This document shows positions 1 through 8,774 of a DNA stretch of 58,167 nucleotides, piece by piece. A program made the position numbers and the translations under genes. Every line of letters starts with the position of its first letter. Position 1 is the first letter of the stretch. The stretch is from Palsa-459 sp035937595 (GTDB taxonomy: Bacteria > Actinomycetota > Acidimicrobiia > Acidimicrobiales > RAAP-2). The notes beneath the pieces were generated by a model. It did not search any database and had not been told where the DNA came from. It saw only the letters and a list, made by a program, of their open reading frames with translations. The stretch is from contig DASZHS010000015.1 in assembly GCA_035937595.1 (NCBI GenBank), forward strand, positions 1-58,167, given 5' to 3'.

Positions 1-2034
1 CAGCAGTACCACCTGCACCTCGGCTCCACGGTGGTCGTGCCGTTCTACGCGCTCCGCCAGGCCCACGAGGTCTTCTCGTCCAACTCGACGCCGCCGGCGC
101 ACGGGACGATCGAGCGGTTCACCGTCGTCGGCGTCGCCGCCTCGGCGGTCGACTACCCGTCGTCGACGCCCAACTACTCGGTCTACGTCGGCCGGGCGTT
201 CGCCGACTCGGTCGGTCGCCGGTCGGTGGCGGGGACGATCGCCTTCGTGCGGCTGGCGCACGGCGCGGCCGACGTCCCCCGCTTCGCCTTCCAGGTCAAC
301 CACCTCTCCGTGACGGGTGGCTTCGCCGGCGTCCAGGGGAACGACGACCTGACCGCCGCGATCGAGGGCTCGATCCACCCCCAGGCGATCGGGTGGTGGC
401 TGTTCGCGCTGCTCGCGGGGCTCGCCGGCATCGCCCTCGTCGGCCAGGCGCTGTCGCGGCAGAGCACGATCGCGCGGGAGACGTACCCGCCGCTCGCGGC
501 GGTGGGCGTTCGCCCGATCCAGCTCGTCGGCATCGGCATGGCACGCGCCGTCGTCGTCGGTGTCACCGGCGCCATCGGCGCGCTCGCGCTCGCGACCGCC
601 CTCTCGCCGCTCACGCCCGTGGGCGAGGCGCGGGTCGCCGAACCGCAGGCCGGCGTCGTCGTCGACCCGGTGGTGTTCGGGTTGGGCGGCCTTGCCATCG
701 TCGCGGTCGTGCTGCTGCTCGGCGCGGTGCCGGCGTGGCGCGCCGGCCAGGTCCGGCGATTCCAGCTGCGCGAGGAGCGCGCCGTCGGCGGCGGCGCCTC
801 GAGGATCGCGGCCGCCGTGTCGAGGGCGGGCGCGGGACCGAGCGTGCTCGTCGGGGTGCGGCACGCCCTCGAGCGCGGACGCGGGCGCACCAGCGTCCCG
901 GTCGCGACCGCGCTCGTCGGGACCTCCGCGGCGGTCGCGGCGCTCGTCGCCACGTCCGTCTTCGGCGCGAGCCTGTCCACGCTGCTGTCCACCCCGCGCC
1001 TCTACGGCCAGGACTTCCAGGTCGTCATCGGCAGCCTCACGGGACCACAGGTGCGCGGCGTCGTCGCCCACCTCCAGCACGACCCGGGCGCCGAGCGCGT
1101 CTCGTACGCCCAGCTCGGCAAGTACGTGACGATCAACGGGGTCTCGGTGCAGGCGACGCTGGCCGTCGCGGCGAAGGGGCCACTCGTGTTCTCGCTCATC
1201 CAGGGTCGCGACCCTCAGGGCGAGGGGGAGCTCGCGCTCGGGACCCAGACGTTGCGCGCGGTGGGCGCGCACGTCGGCTCGACCGTCTCGACCGTCGTCA
1301 TCGGTCCGTCCGGCAGGTCCACCACGACGCCGTTCCGCGTCGTGGGGACGATGGCCTTCCCTCCGTCGGTCGGCTCCGGCGGTCTCGGTACCGGGGCGGT
1401 CGTGACGCTGGGTGGCGCCCTCGACGCGGTCTGCCCCTCGGGCCCCCGCGCGACCGCGTGCCGGTCGAGCGTGCTGAAGAACCTCTACTCCCCGCACAAC
1501 AACAGCTGGGGTCTCGCCGTCAAGGTCGCCCCAGACGCGGCGGGGAGGGCGACGGCGAGCGCGTTGCTCACGCGGTTCGCACAGCAGGCGACGCCGCTCT
1601 CGGTGCCGACGAACCTCGTCAACTTCGGCGAGGCGGTGAACTTCCCTGCCCTCTTGGGCGCCACGCTCGCGATCTTCGGCGCCGCGACCCTCGTGCACCT
1701 CCTCTTGGCGAGCGCGTCGCGGCGCCGAAGGGAGTTTGCGCTGCTGAAGGTGCTCGGCTTCGTCCGGCGCCAGGTCCGAGCCACCGTCGGCTGGCAGGCG
1801 ACGACGGTGGCCGTGATCGGGATCGTCGTCGGCGTGCCGCTCGGTGTGGCGCTCGGCGGCATCGTCTGGCAGGCCTTCGCGAGCAACCTCGGGGCGGTCC
1901 CCTTGACGGTGGTCTCCGCCGGCACGGTCGCGCTCATCGCGCTCGGCGTCCTCGTCGTCGGCAACCTGCTGGCGGTGCTGCCGGCGAGCCTCGCGGCTCG
2001 CAACCGCCCGGCCGCCCCGCTGCGCGAGGAGTAG
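1..2034 (+). CDS. FtsX/MacB-type ABC transporter permease (5'-truncated by window)
   Basis: The reading frame is open from base 1, so the gene begins upstream of the window; 677 residues are visible. It is a membrane component of a MacB/LolCE-like ABC exporter of the FtsX superfamily. Hydrophobic clusters around residues 130-155, 190-210 and 225-250, then near 295-320 and four more near the C-terminus, match the duplicated FtsX layout with large extracytoplasmic domains between them. A segment reading SPLTPVGEARVAEP recurs in variant form in the two permeases at 9533 and 12074, so the three are paralogues. The only cognate ATPase visible in this island is at 5415. The transported substrate cannot be read from sequence. 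Confidence 0.85.
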   Translation, partial: QQYHLHLGSTVVVPFYALRQAHEVFSSNSTPPAHGTIERFTVVGVAASAVDYPSSTPNYSVYVGRAFADSVGRRSVAGTIAFVRLAHGAADVPRFAFQVNHLSVTGGFAGVQGNDDLTAAIEGSIHPQAIGWWLFALLAGLAGIALVGQALSRQSTIARETYPPLAAVGVRPIQLVGIGMARAVVVGVTGAIGALALATALSPLTPVGEARVAEPQAGVVVDPVVFGLGGLAIVAVVLLLGAVPAWRAGQVRRFQLREERAVGGGASRIAAAVSRAGAGPSVLVGVRHALERGRGRTSVPVATALVGTSAAVAALVATSVFGASLSTLLSTPRLYGQDFQVVIGSLTGPQVRGVVAHLQHDPGAERVSYAQLGKYVTINGVSVQATLAVAAKGPLVFSLIQGRDPQGEGELALGTQTLRAVGAHVGSTVSTVVIGPSGRSTTTPFRVVGTMAFPPSVGSGGLGTGAVVTLGGALDAVCPSGPRATACRSSVLKNLYSPHNNSWGLAVKVAPDAAGRATASALLTRFAQQATPLSVPTNLVNFGEAVNFPALLGATLAIFGAATLVHLLLASASRRRREFALLKVLGFVRRQVRATVGWQATTVAVIGIVVGVPLGVALGGIVWQAFASNLGAVPLTVVSAGTVALIALGVLVVGNLLAVLPASLAARNRPAAPLREE

Positions 2035-2059
2035 GCGACGACGCCCCAGCCGGGCGGCC

Positions 2060-2899
2060 TCAGAGGGTGACGACCAGGTCCTCGGCGGCGACCGCCACCC
2101 GCTCGTCGGACGCGAAGCGCGCGGCGAGGGCGTCGAGCTCGTCGTCGGTGCGGTCGGGCTTGTGGTGGAAGAGCACGACGCCCCGCGAGCCGGCCGCGCG
2201 TCCCAGCCCGACCGCGTAGTCCGCGGCCGCGTGGCCGAACGAGGCCTCGAGCGGCACCTCGTCGCGGAGCAGCTGGGCGTCGTGGACGAGCAGGTCGACG
2301 CCACCGGCGAGCGCCATCGCGGCGTCGTGCAGCGCGCCGAGGCCGTCGTCGCCCGGACCGAGCGCCGTCGGGCAGTGGTCCGGCACGTACGACATGGCGG
2401 CGTGCCCGTCGCTCACCCGGTAGCCGAAGGTGCGCCCGCCCTTGTGGGGCACCTCGACTGCGGTCACCGTGAACCCCTCGATGTCGAAGGTGCCGGGCGA
2501 CGCGGTCTCGAACCGCCACGTCCCGCGCAGGCCCTCTGGTCCGATCGGGAAGTGCGGCGGCGACATGCCGCGGGCGAGCACGTCGCTCGCCGTCTGCCCG
2601 TCGAGCTGGTCGGGGAGCAGGAGCGACACGAGCGCGTCGTCGCGGTCGCCGCCCCTGAAGAAGGGGAGCCCGTGGGTGTGGTCCCAGTGCAGGTGCGAGA
2701 GCAGGATGGTGCCGGCGAACGGCGCGCCGCCGAGGAGCGCCGTGACCCGGCGCACACCCGTGCCCGCGTCCAGCAGCAGCGTCGGGACGGCGTCGCCGTC
2801 ACGGGCGATGGCCACGCACGAGGTGAACCCGCCGTAGCGGACGAACGCGGGACCGGGTGCGGGCGTCGACCCGCGCACGCCGCAGAAGTGGACGCGCAC
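2060..2899 (-). CDS. MBL-fold metallo-hydrolase
   Basis: A 279-residue metallo-beta-lactamase-fold hydrolase. The HLHWDH metal-binding motif is at residues 69-74, DAGTG precedes it near residue 44, and later histidines (VPHKGG, HDAQ and FHH) fit the remaining metal ligands. The overall shape resembles the CpdB/PhnP/RNase Z-like branch with a short N-terminal FCGVRGSTP strand. The start is GTG at 2899. It lies 3 nt downstream of the cyclic-nucleotide-binding protein gene on the same strand, so the two are probably cotranscribed. A cyclic-nucleotide phosphodiesterase role would fit the cyclase across the divergent promoter region, because class II and CpdA-like phosphodiesterases can use this fold, but that is inference. 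Confidence 0.8.
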   Translation of the reverse strand: MRVHFCGVRGSTPAPGPAFVRYGGFTSCVAIARDGDAVPTLLLDAGTGVRRVTALLGGAPFAGTILLSHLHWDHTHGLPFFRGGDRDDALVSLLLPDQLDGQTASDVLARGMSPPHFPIGPEGLRGTWRFETASPGTFDIEGFTVTAVEVPHKGGRTFGYRVSDGHAAMSYVPDHCPTALGPGDDGLGALHDAAMALAGGVDLLVHDAQLLRDEVPLEASFGHAAADYAVGLGRAAGSRGVVLFHHKPDRTDDELDALAARFASDERVAVAAEDLVVTL

Positions 2900-2902
2900 G
2901 GG

Positions 2903-3904
2903 CTAGCTGGGTCCCGTGGCTTCCCGGCGGTGCCCCTCCGACAGCTCCTCGAGCAGCGCGCGGTCCAGCTGGCCGGCGTGGACCGACGCGACCTTGCAGG
3001 GGGTGACGGCGAGGAGCGTGGACGTCCGCGTCCCGCCCTCGAGGTGCGCGCGCTCGCCGAGCACCGCCCCGGGCCCGTACTCGGCGAGGCGCTCGCCGTC
3101 GACCTCGACGCCGAGGACGCCGTCGAGGAGCAGGAAGACCTCGTCACCGGTGTCGCCCTGGGCGACGAGCACGCCGCCGCGCTTCACCTTGCGGATCGCC
3201 GGCGTCTCGCCACCGCGCATGATGGCCGCGGACAAGGACCGCTCGAGCGCGGACTCGACCGCGGTCACGAAGGCCTCGGAGTCCTGATCGCCCCAGGGCG
3301 AGTACTTGCCGAAGGACACGTTCGACCAGGACTTGTAGTCGATCACGCCGGACTTCGCGATGAGCGCGCCGGCGGCGTCGTAGACCCAGTGGCGCGGGAA
3401 CGGGCTCGCCCCCGCGAGGCCCGACTCGGTGGTGCCGTCCGCGTGCACGGTGAGCGACAGGGTGGTCCAGGCGAGCGGTGCGTTCCACTGCACGAACGGT
3501 GGACGGCGCACCTTGCGCGGGAGCGGGACGCCGGTGCGGCCACCGGAGGTCTGGCTGAAGCGGACCCAGCCGTCACCGCGCTCGGGCTCGGCGCGGAGGT
3601 CCGGCATCGAGAACGCCTGGAACGTGTGGCGCAGCGGCCCGAGGCGCAGCGTGGTGGCCCCGATCATCCCCGCGCCCGAGTAGCGCCCGTCGGTGATCCG
3701 GTCCCCGTCGGTCTCGACCTCGACGGCGAGCCGATTGAGGAACCGGAAGCGGTCGGCGAGTCGCAGCGCCTCGGTGTCCCCGAGCACGTCGGGCGGTGGG
3801 TCGTCGTAGTGCGAGACGCCCATCTCAAAGGAGGACTTGAGGGCGCCGGTCACGGCTTCGGAGGGGATCCAGGACAGTGAGGTCACCGATGTCTCGAGTC
3901 GCAT
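2903..3904 (-). CDS. Cyclic-nucleotide-binding-domain protein
   Basis: A 333-residue soluble protein. The C-terminal region, about 238-325, is a cyclic nucleotide-binding domain: GDTGDEVFLLLDGVLGV is followed by a phosphate-binding cassette with G283-E284 and R293-T294-S295, the positions that normally contact the cyclic phosphate. Residues 1-230 form an uncharacterised domain with no DNA-binding motif that I recognise, so it is not an obvious CRP-type activator. The ATG start is preceded by a GAGGA-like ribosome site. The gene is transcribed away from the REC-cyclase gene at 4039, with 134 nt between their starts, and leads into the MBL hydrolase gene. It is a plausible effector for the neighbouring cyclase. 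Confidence 0.78.
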   Translation of the reverse strand: MRLETSVTSLSWIPSEAVTGALKSSFEMGVSHYDDPPPDVLGDTEALRLADRFRFLNRLAVEVETDGDRITDGRYSGAGMIGATTLRLGPLRHTFQAFSMPDLRAEPERGDGWVRFSQTSGGRTGVPLPRKVRRPPFVQWNAPLAWTTLSLTVHADGTTESGLAGASPFPRHWVYDAAGALIAKSGVIDYKSWSNVSFGKYSPWGDQDSEAFVTAVESALERSLSAAIMRGGETPAIRKVKRGGVLVAQGDTGDEVFLLLDGVLGVEVDGERLAEYGPGAVLGERAHLEGGTRTSTLLAVTPCKVASVHAGQLDRALLEELSEGHRREATGPS

Positions 3905-4038
3905 GGTGGCATCCTCGTGGGATCGACGCGGCGCAGGAAGGGTGCTGACCGTCCGGCCACGGTGGTTCTAGCACCACCAAGAGTCGGAGAGGCTGCTCAC
4001 TGGCCGCCGAGGCTCGGTCGTGGGAGAAAGGTATCTGC
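3905..4038. promoter_or_regulatory. Divergent intergenic region, cNMP-binding protein / REC-cyclase
   Basis: This 134 nt gap separates the two divergent genes and must hold both promoters. A ribosome-binding site GGAGAAAGG sits just before the cyclase ATG. No confident -35/-10 pair or palindrome was recognised, so only its location and the ribosome site are supported. Confidence 0.4.
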
Positions 4039-5418
4039 ATGGCGACCGACCACACCGACGACACCACGATCTCGGTCTTCTTGGCCGACGACAACCTCAT
4101 CGTGCGAGAGGGCGTGCGCGCGCTCATCGAGCGGCATCCCGACCTGCGCGTCGTGGGCGTGGGGGCGGACTACGACGAGACGGTCGCGGGCGCCTCCGCG
4201 ACCGCCCCCCAGGTGCTCGTGACCGACATCCGGATGCCCCCGTCCTTCAATCGCGAGGGGATCGACGCGGCCAAGGAGCTGCGCAAGCGCCACCCGGGGA
4301 CGGGCATCGTGGTGCTCTCCCAGTACGACGACCCCGAGTACGCCGTGACGCTGCTGTCCGAGGGCTCCGCGGGCTACGGGTACCTGCTGAAGGACCACAT
4401 CGCCGAGGGCAACCAGCTCGTCGACGCCATCCGCACCGTGGCGACCGGCGGCACCGCGCTCGACCCCTCGATCGTGGAGGCGCTCGTACGCCCCGTCACG
4501 AAGGGGGCGGACCTCTCCGAGGACGAAGAGGCGCTCTTGGGCATGGTCGCCGAGGGCAAGCCGATCAAGGCGATCGCCGTCGCGCGCGGCGTCACCCCCG
4601 AGTCGGTGGACGCCGAGGTGGAGGCGGTGTTCTTGAAGCTCGCGCAGGGCGCGTCGTCGGGCAACCAGTCGGCGCTGCACCGGCTGCGCCTCCTGCACCT
4701 CGCGATCGTCGACCGAGAGGAGCAGGGCGAGACCCTCTCTCGGCTGCTGCCCGGCGGCCTCGCCGAGAAGGTGCGGCGCGACGGCCAGCAGCTCGGCGTG
4801 ACCGAGCGCGTCGAGGTGACCGTCCTCATGAGCGACATCCGCAAGTACTCGGCGATCGCCGAGCACGCCGACCCGAGCCAGCTCGCGGGGCAGCTCAACA
4901 CGCACCGCGCGGCGATGAACGAGGCGATCCTCGGCGAGGACGGCACGGTGATGCAGTTCGTCGGCGACGCCGTGATGGCCGTGTTCGGGGCACCCGTCGC
5001 CCAGTCCGACCACGCCGATCGCGCCGTGAGCGCCGCGGGTCGCATGCACGCGCTGCAGGCCACCATCAACGTCCAGTGGGCCGCCGAGGGGCTGCCGGTG
5101 TTCGGCCTCGGCATCGGGCTCTCGTCCGGCGAGGCCGCCGCCGCCCTGCTCGGCTCCGCCGAGCGCCTCGAGTACACGCTCGTCGGCGACACGGTGAACC
5201 TCGCGCAGCGCCTCCAGCAGTTCGCCGAGGCCGGCGAGACGGTGCTCTCCGAGCCCACGTGCCGCCTCTCGTCCATCGACCTCTCCACGGTGCCGCTGGG
5301 TGCCCAGATGGTGAAGGGCCGCGAGACGCCCGTGGTCGCCTTCAAGCTGGCTGCGGCCGAGATCGCCATCGATGAACCGACGACCACGACGTCGACGACA
5401 CAAAGGGGAACACCATGA
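4039..5418 (+). CDS. Response-regulator receiver fused to class III adenylate/guanylate cyclase
   Basis: A 459-residue three-part protein. Residues 11-150 are a NarL-type receiver with acidic pocket D17/D18, phospho-acceptor D63 in VTDIRMP, S94 and K118. Residues 158-202 look like a remnant LuxR helix-turn-helix (LSEDEEALLGMVAEGK...). Residues 255-415 are a class III cyclase domain with metal-binding aspartates D266 (SDIRKYS) and D310 (FVGDAVMAVFG), and N387 and R391 as transition-state residues in NLAQRL. The usual purine-specifying lysine is Q306, and the paired Asp position is T380, as in class IIIb cyclases. The receiver is strikingly close to that of the regulator at 8775. The gene overlaps the ABC ATPase gene by 4 nt. 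It probably makes cAMP under phosphorelay control; substrate identity is uncertain. Confidence 0.88.
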   Translation: MATDHTDDTTISVFLADDNLIVREGVRALIERHPDLRVVGVGADYDETVAGASATAPQVLVTDIRMPPSFNREGIDAAKELRKRHPGTGIVVLSQYDDPEYAVTLLSEGSAGYGYLLKDHIAEGNQLVDAIRTVATGGTALDPSIVEALVRPVTKGADLSEDEEALLGMVAEGKPIKAIAVARGVTPESVDAEVEAVFLKLAQGASSGNQSALHRLRLLHLAIVDREEQGETLSRLLPGGLAEKVRRDGQQLGVTERVEVTVLMSDIRKYSAIAEHADPSQLAGQLNTHRAAMNEAILGEDGTVMQFVGDAVMAVFGAPVAQSDHADRAVSAAGRMHALQATINVQWAAEGLPVFGLGIGLSSGEAAAALLGSAERLEYTLVGDTVNLAQRLQQFAEAGETVLSEPTCRLSSIDLSTVPLGAQMVKGRETPVVAFKLAAAEIAIDEPTTTTSTTQRGTP

Positions 5419-6182
5419 CCGAGCCCACGCTGACGTCCGAGACGACCCCGGGGGTGTCGACGGCGGCCCTCGAGGTGGCCGGGGTGCGCAAGACCTTCGA
5501 GGCCGAGAACGCACCGGTGCGCGCACTGCGAGGGGTCGACCTCACCGTCGAGTCCGGCGAGTTCGTCGCACTGATGGGACCCTCGGGCTGCGGCAAGTCG
5601 ACGCTGCTCAACTTGGTGGCCGGGCTCGACGTCGCCGACGAGGGCTCGATCAGCGTCGCCGGCGAGCCGGTCACGGGACGCACCGAGGACGAGCTCGCCC
5701 GGATGCGCCGCCGCCACATCGGCATCGTCTTCCAGTTCTTCAACCTGCTCGAGGGCATGACCGTCTTGGAGAACGTCGCGCTCCCCGCGATCATCGCGGG
5801 TCGGCGGCGCAAGGCCGCCGAGACCCGGGCGCGCGACCTGCTCGACCTGCTCGGGATCGGCGACAAGGTGGCAGCGATGCCCGGGGTGCTGTCCGGAGGA
5901 CAGCGCCAGCGCCTGGCGATCGCGCGCGCCCTCGCCAACGAGCCGACGCTGCTCTTGGCCGACGAGCCGACCGGCGCCCTCGACTCGGCGGGTGGCCAGG
6001 AGGTCATCGAGCTGCTGAGCCGGTTGCACACGGGCGGCCAGACGATCCTGCTCGTCACCCACGACCCCGGCGTCGCCGCGGCGGCCGGCACGGTCGTGCG
6101 CATGCGGGACGGGCGGATCCTGGACGGCACCGCGGACACCGCGTCGCCCGCAGCGGCGGCGACGGCGATCGGGTCGCTCTGA
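5415..6182 (+). CDS. ABC transporter ATP-binding protein (MacB/LolD type)
   Basis: A 255-residue ABC ATPase. Walker A GPSGCGKST is at 55-63, the Q-loop glutamine at 107, the signature LSGGQ at 159-163, Walker B LLLADEP at 179-185 and the H-loop histidine at 216. The VFQFFNLLEGMTVLENV segment is typical of the LolD/MacB subfamily that partners FtsX-type permeases. The start ATG lies inside the end of the cyclase gene (ATGA overlap), implying coupled translation. The permeases at 1-2034, 9533 and 12074 are the likely partners. Placing an exporter ATPase directly behind a cyclase gene is unusual. Confidence 0.93.
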   Translation: MTEPTLTSETTPGVSTAALEVAGVRKTFEAENAPVRALRGVDLTVESGEFVALMGPSGCGKSTLLNLVAGLDVADEGSISVAGEPVTGRTEDELARMRRRHIGIVFQFFNLLEGMTVLENVALPAIIAGRRRKAAETRARDLLDLLGIGDKVAAMPGVLSGGQRQRLAIARALANEPTLLLADEPTGALDSAGGQEVIELLSRLHTGGQTILLVTHDPGVAAAAGTVVRMRDGRILDGTADTASPAAAATAIGSL

Positions 6183-8320
6183 GCACCTCGACCCACCCCG
6201 CGGTTCGCGCCGGCGTCGGCGACCTGCCGGTCGACCGCGCCGCCACGCCGGCGGGGTGGCAGGGCGCGGTCGCCCTGTGCTGCGCGGGTGGCACCGCCGC
6301 CGTCCTCGCCGTCGCCCTCGCGTCCACGGTGCCGTCGCGTCGTGGCGCGCTCGCCTTCGCGGTCGCCGCGGTCATCGTCGCCTGGGGGATCGCCGGGGCG
6401 GCCTGCGTCGGGACCGGCGCGCGGCGACTTGGCTGGCTCGTCGTCGCGGGCGCCGGCTGCGCGGCCCTTGCCGATCTCGCCGTGCACCTCGGGGCCCGGA
6501 CCGCCGCGCACCCGCCGTCGACGACGCGCGAGCTCGCGACGGTCGCGGTCCTCGCGACGGCAGCCGTCACGATCCACGGGCTGGTGGCCCTGCCCGACGG
6601 GGTGCTGGGCGTGACGTGGCGCCGGACGCTCGTGGCCACGTGGTACCTCGTCGCAGCCGGCGTCGCCGTGTGGCTCGTGACCGCCCACCGCGCGCCGAGC
6701 CCTGCGGCGGTCGTGGTCGGCTGGGCGCTGGCGGTCGCGACGGCGGCGCCGTGCGTCTACGGCCGCTACGTGCGCTCCAGTGGTGCGCCCCGCCAGCGGC
6801 TGCAGTGGCTGGGCGCCGGCACGGTCTTGGCCATCGAGGTGGCGCTCGTCGCCGGCTCGCTCAACCTGCTCGTGCGCTGGCCCGCCGCGGTGCTGGCCGT
6901 CTCGGTCGCCGGCGCCGTCGCGATCCCGCTTGGGCTCCTCGTGGCGTCGCGCGCCGCCTTCCTCGCGCGAGCGGGCCGCGCGTTCGTGCTGGTCCTCACG
7001 ATCCTCGGCTTCACCGTCGCGGTCTCGGCGGTCTACCTGATCGTGGTGCTCGGCCTCGGCTCGCGGCCATCGTCGACGGCGGACCGCGAGGTGCTCGGGC
7101 TCTCGATCCTCGCAGCGGCGATCGTGGCGATCGGCTACGTCCCGGTGCGCGACCGCGTCGTGCGCTCGGCCACCGGCTTGGTCTACGGCGCCAAGGAGGC
7201 GCCCGACGAGGTCGTGCGAACGTTCGGGTCCCGCCTCACGCGCGCGATCCCGATGGACGAGCTGCTGCTGCAGCTCGCCGAGTCGCTGCGCAAGACGCTC
7301 GTGCTCCAGAGCGCGGAGGTCTACACCGGCAGCGGCGAGGTCCTCGAGCTCGCCGTGTCGGTGCCGGACCGCGGCGACCGCTCCCTCGTCGTCTCGGGGC
7401 GCGAGCGGCCGGTCATCACGGGCGCGGGCGTCTCGGGCAACGCGTGGGCGTCGGTGTGGCTCCCGTCGCTCCTCGAGGGGCGTGGCGGCGGACAGCTGCG
7501 CGTGGCGCCGATCAGCCACGCCGGTGAGCTGCTCGGCCTGATCGTCGTCGAGCGCGCCCAGGGTGCCGACGGCTTCAGCGAGGAGGACGACCGCGTGCTC
7601 ACGGAGCTCGCGCGCCAGACCGGGCTCGCGTTCCACAACGCCCAGCTCGACACCGCGCTGCAGTCCTCGCTCGACGAGCTGCGCCGCCAGGCCGACGAGC
7701 TTCGTGCCTCGCGCGCGAGGATCGTGGCGAGCGGCGACGCCGAGCGCCGACGCGTCGAGCGCGACCTGCACGACGGCGCCCAGCAGCACCTGGTCGCGCT
7801 CGCGGTCAACCTGCGACTGGCCCGCGACGTCGTGCTCGACGACCCGCCCGCCGCCGCCGAGATGCTGGAGGAGCTGACGGGCGCGGTGCAGGACACCATC
7901 CGTGAGCTGCGCGAGCTCGCCCACGGCATCTACCCGCCGCTCCTCGTCGACAGCGGGCTCCCCGAGGCGCTGCGTGCGGTCGCGTCGCGCACCCCCCTCG
8001 ACGTGGACGTGGTCACCGACGGGATCGGCCGCTACCCGGGCGACGTCGAGGCCGCGATCTACTTCTGCTGCCTCGAGGCGCTGCAGAACGCCTCAAAGCA
8101 CGCCCCCGACGCCCACGTCGCCGTGCGCGTCTGGGAGGACGCCGGCGGGCTGCTCTTCGAGGTGGCCGACGACGGCCCCGGCTTCGACGTGCGCCTCGCC
8201 CGCCGCGGCCACGGCTTCGTCAACATGTCGGACCGGCTCGGCGCGATCGGCGGGACCGTGCGGTGGGAGTCGGTGCCGTCAGAGGGCACGACGATCACCG
8301 GGTCGGTCCCGATCGCCTGA
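6179..8320 (+). CDS. Membrane sensor histidine kinase (NarL/HisKA_3 family) with GAF domain
   Basis: About 713 residues. Roughly eight hydrophobic segments lie between residues 28 and 325, a GAF-like domain spans about 350-490, and a HisKA_3 dimerisation region carries the phospho-acceptor H531 in ERDLHDGAQQHL. A C-terminal HATPase_c domain follows (ALQNASKHA N-box, DDGPGFD, GHGFVNMSDR). No ATG, GTG or TTG is found at the expected place; the first in-frame GTG at 6329 would remove most of the first membrane helix. I therefore chose CTG at 6179, which overlaps the ATPase stop as CTGA. Likely substrates are the receivers at 4039, 8330 and 8775. Confidence 0.85.
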   Translation: MSTSTHPAVRAGVGDLPVDRAATPAGWQGAVALCCAGGTAAVLAVALASTVPSRRGALAFAVAAVIVAWGIAGAACVGTGARRLGWLVVAGAGCAALADLAVHLGARTAAHPPSTTRELATVAVLATAAVTIHGLVALPDGVLGVTWRRTLVATWYLVAAGVAVWLVTAHRAPSPAAVVVGWALAVATAAPCVYGRYVRSSGAPRQRLQWLGAGTVLAIEVALVAGSLNLLVRWPAAVLAVSVAGAVAIPLGLLVASRAAFLARAGRAFVLVLTILGFTVAVSAVYLIVVLGLGSRPSSTADREVLGLSILAAAIVAIGYVPVRDRVVRSATGLVYGAKEAPDEVVRTFGSRLTRAIPMDELLLQLAESLRKTLVLQSAEVYTGSGEVLELAVSVPDRGDRSLVVSGRERPVITGAGVSGNAWASVWLPSLLEGRGGGQLRVAPISHAGELLGLIVVERAQGADGFSEEDDRVLTELARQTGLAFHNAQLDTALQSSLDELRRQADELRASRARIVASGDAERRRVERDLHDGAQQHLVALAVNLRLARDVVLDDPPAAAEMLEELTGAVQDTIRELRELAHGIYPPLLVDSGLPEALRAVASRTPLDVDVVTDGIGRYPGDVEAAIYFCCLEALQNASKHAPDAHVAVRVWEDAGGLLFEVADDGPGFDVRLARRGHGFVNMSDRLGAIGGTVRWESVPSEGTTITGSVPIA

Positions 8321-8329
8321 CCACGCGGC

Positions 8330-8722
8330 TCAGTCAGTGAGGAACGTGCCGTCGTCGCGGGACGCCCACAGGCGCTGGAGCGTCGAGGGGCTGAGGTGCT
8401 CCTTGTGCACGTACGCCGCCGCGCCGGAGGTCGCCGCGTCGGCGGGCAGGTCCGCGGCGTCGTACGTGGAGCACAAGAACACGACCGTCGACGGGTGCTG
8501 GGCGAGGATGCGCCGCGTCGCCTCCACACCGTTCATCTCGGGCATGTTGATGTCCATCAGGACCAGCCCGGGCTCGAGGGTGGTGGCGAGCTCGATGGCT
8601 TCTTTTCCCGAGGCGGCCTCGCCCGCGAGCTCGAACCCCTCGGTCCTCTTGAGCACGGCGCGCGCGGCGGCGCGGAACGGCGCCTGGTCGTCAACCAGCA
8701 GGACGGCGACGGACGCAGCCAT
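8330..8722 (-). CDS. Single-domain response regulator (receiver only)
   Basis: A 130-residue CheY-like receiver. Acidic residues D11/D12, phospho-acceptor D57 in VLMDINMP, a Ser in the switch strand (FLCST) and a Lys near AYVHK complete the active site. There is no output domain after the last receiver helix. I chose the ATG at 8722 because the receiver fold begins right there (MAASVAVLLVDD) and a GAGGG-like ribosome site precedes it. It is convergent with the histidine kinase, 9 nt away, and 52 nt downstream of the NarL-type regulator, so it may be cotranscribed with it. It could act as a phosphate sink or as an adaptor. Confidence 0.85.
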   Translation of the reverse strand: MAASVAVLLVDDQAPFRAAARAVLKRTEGFELAGEAASGKEAIELATTLEPGLVLMDINMPEMNGVEATRRILAQHPSTVVFLCSTYDAADLPADAATSGAAAYVHKEHLSPSTLQRLWASRDDGTFLTD

Positions 8723-8774
8723 GGCCCTCGCAGTGTCGCACGCAGCGGTGCGCCGTCGAAGGGTGGTGCCACCC

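Noticed and set aside
2162..3880. A 572-residue plus-strand frame opposite the MBL and CNB-protein genes
   Set aside because: Low-complexity antisense; the minus-strand genes carry HLHWDH and the phosphate-binding cassette.
5342..7924. An 860-residue minus-strand frame opposite the ATPase and histidine kinase genes
   Set aside because: Composition is Arg/His/Asp/Gly-rich with no motifs, while the plus-strand genes show full active-site signatures.
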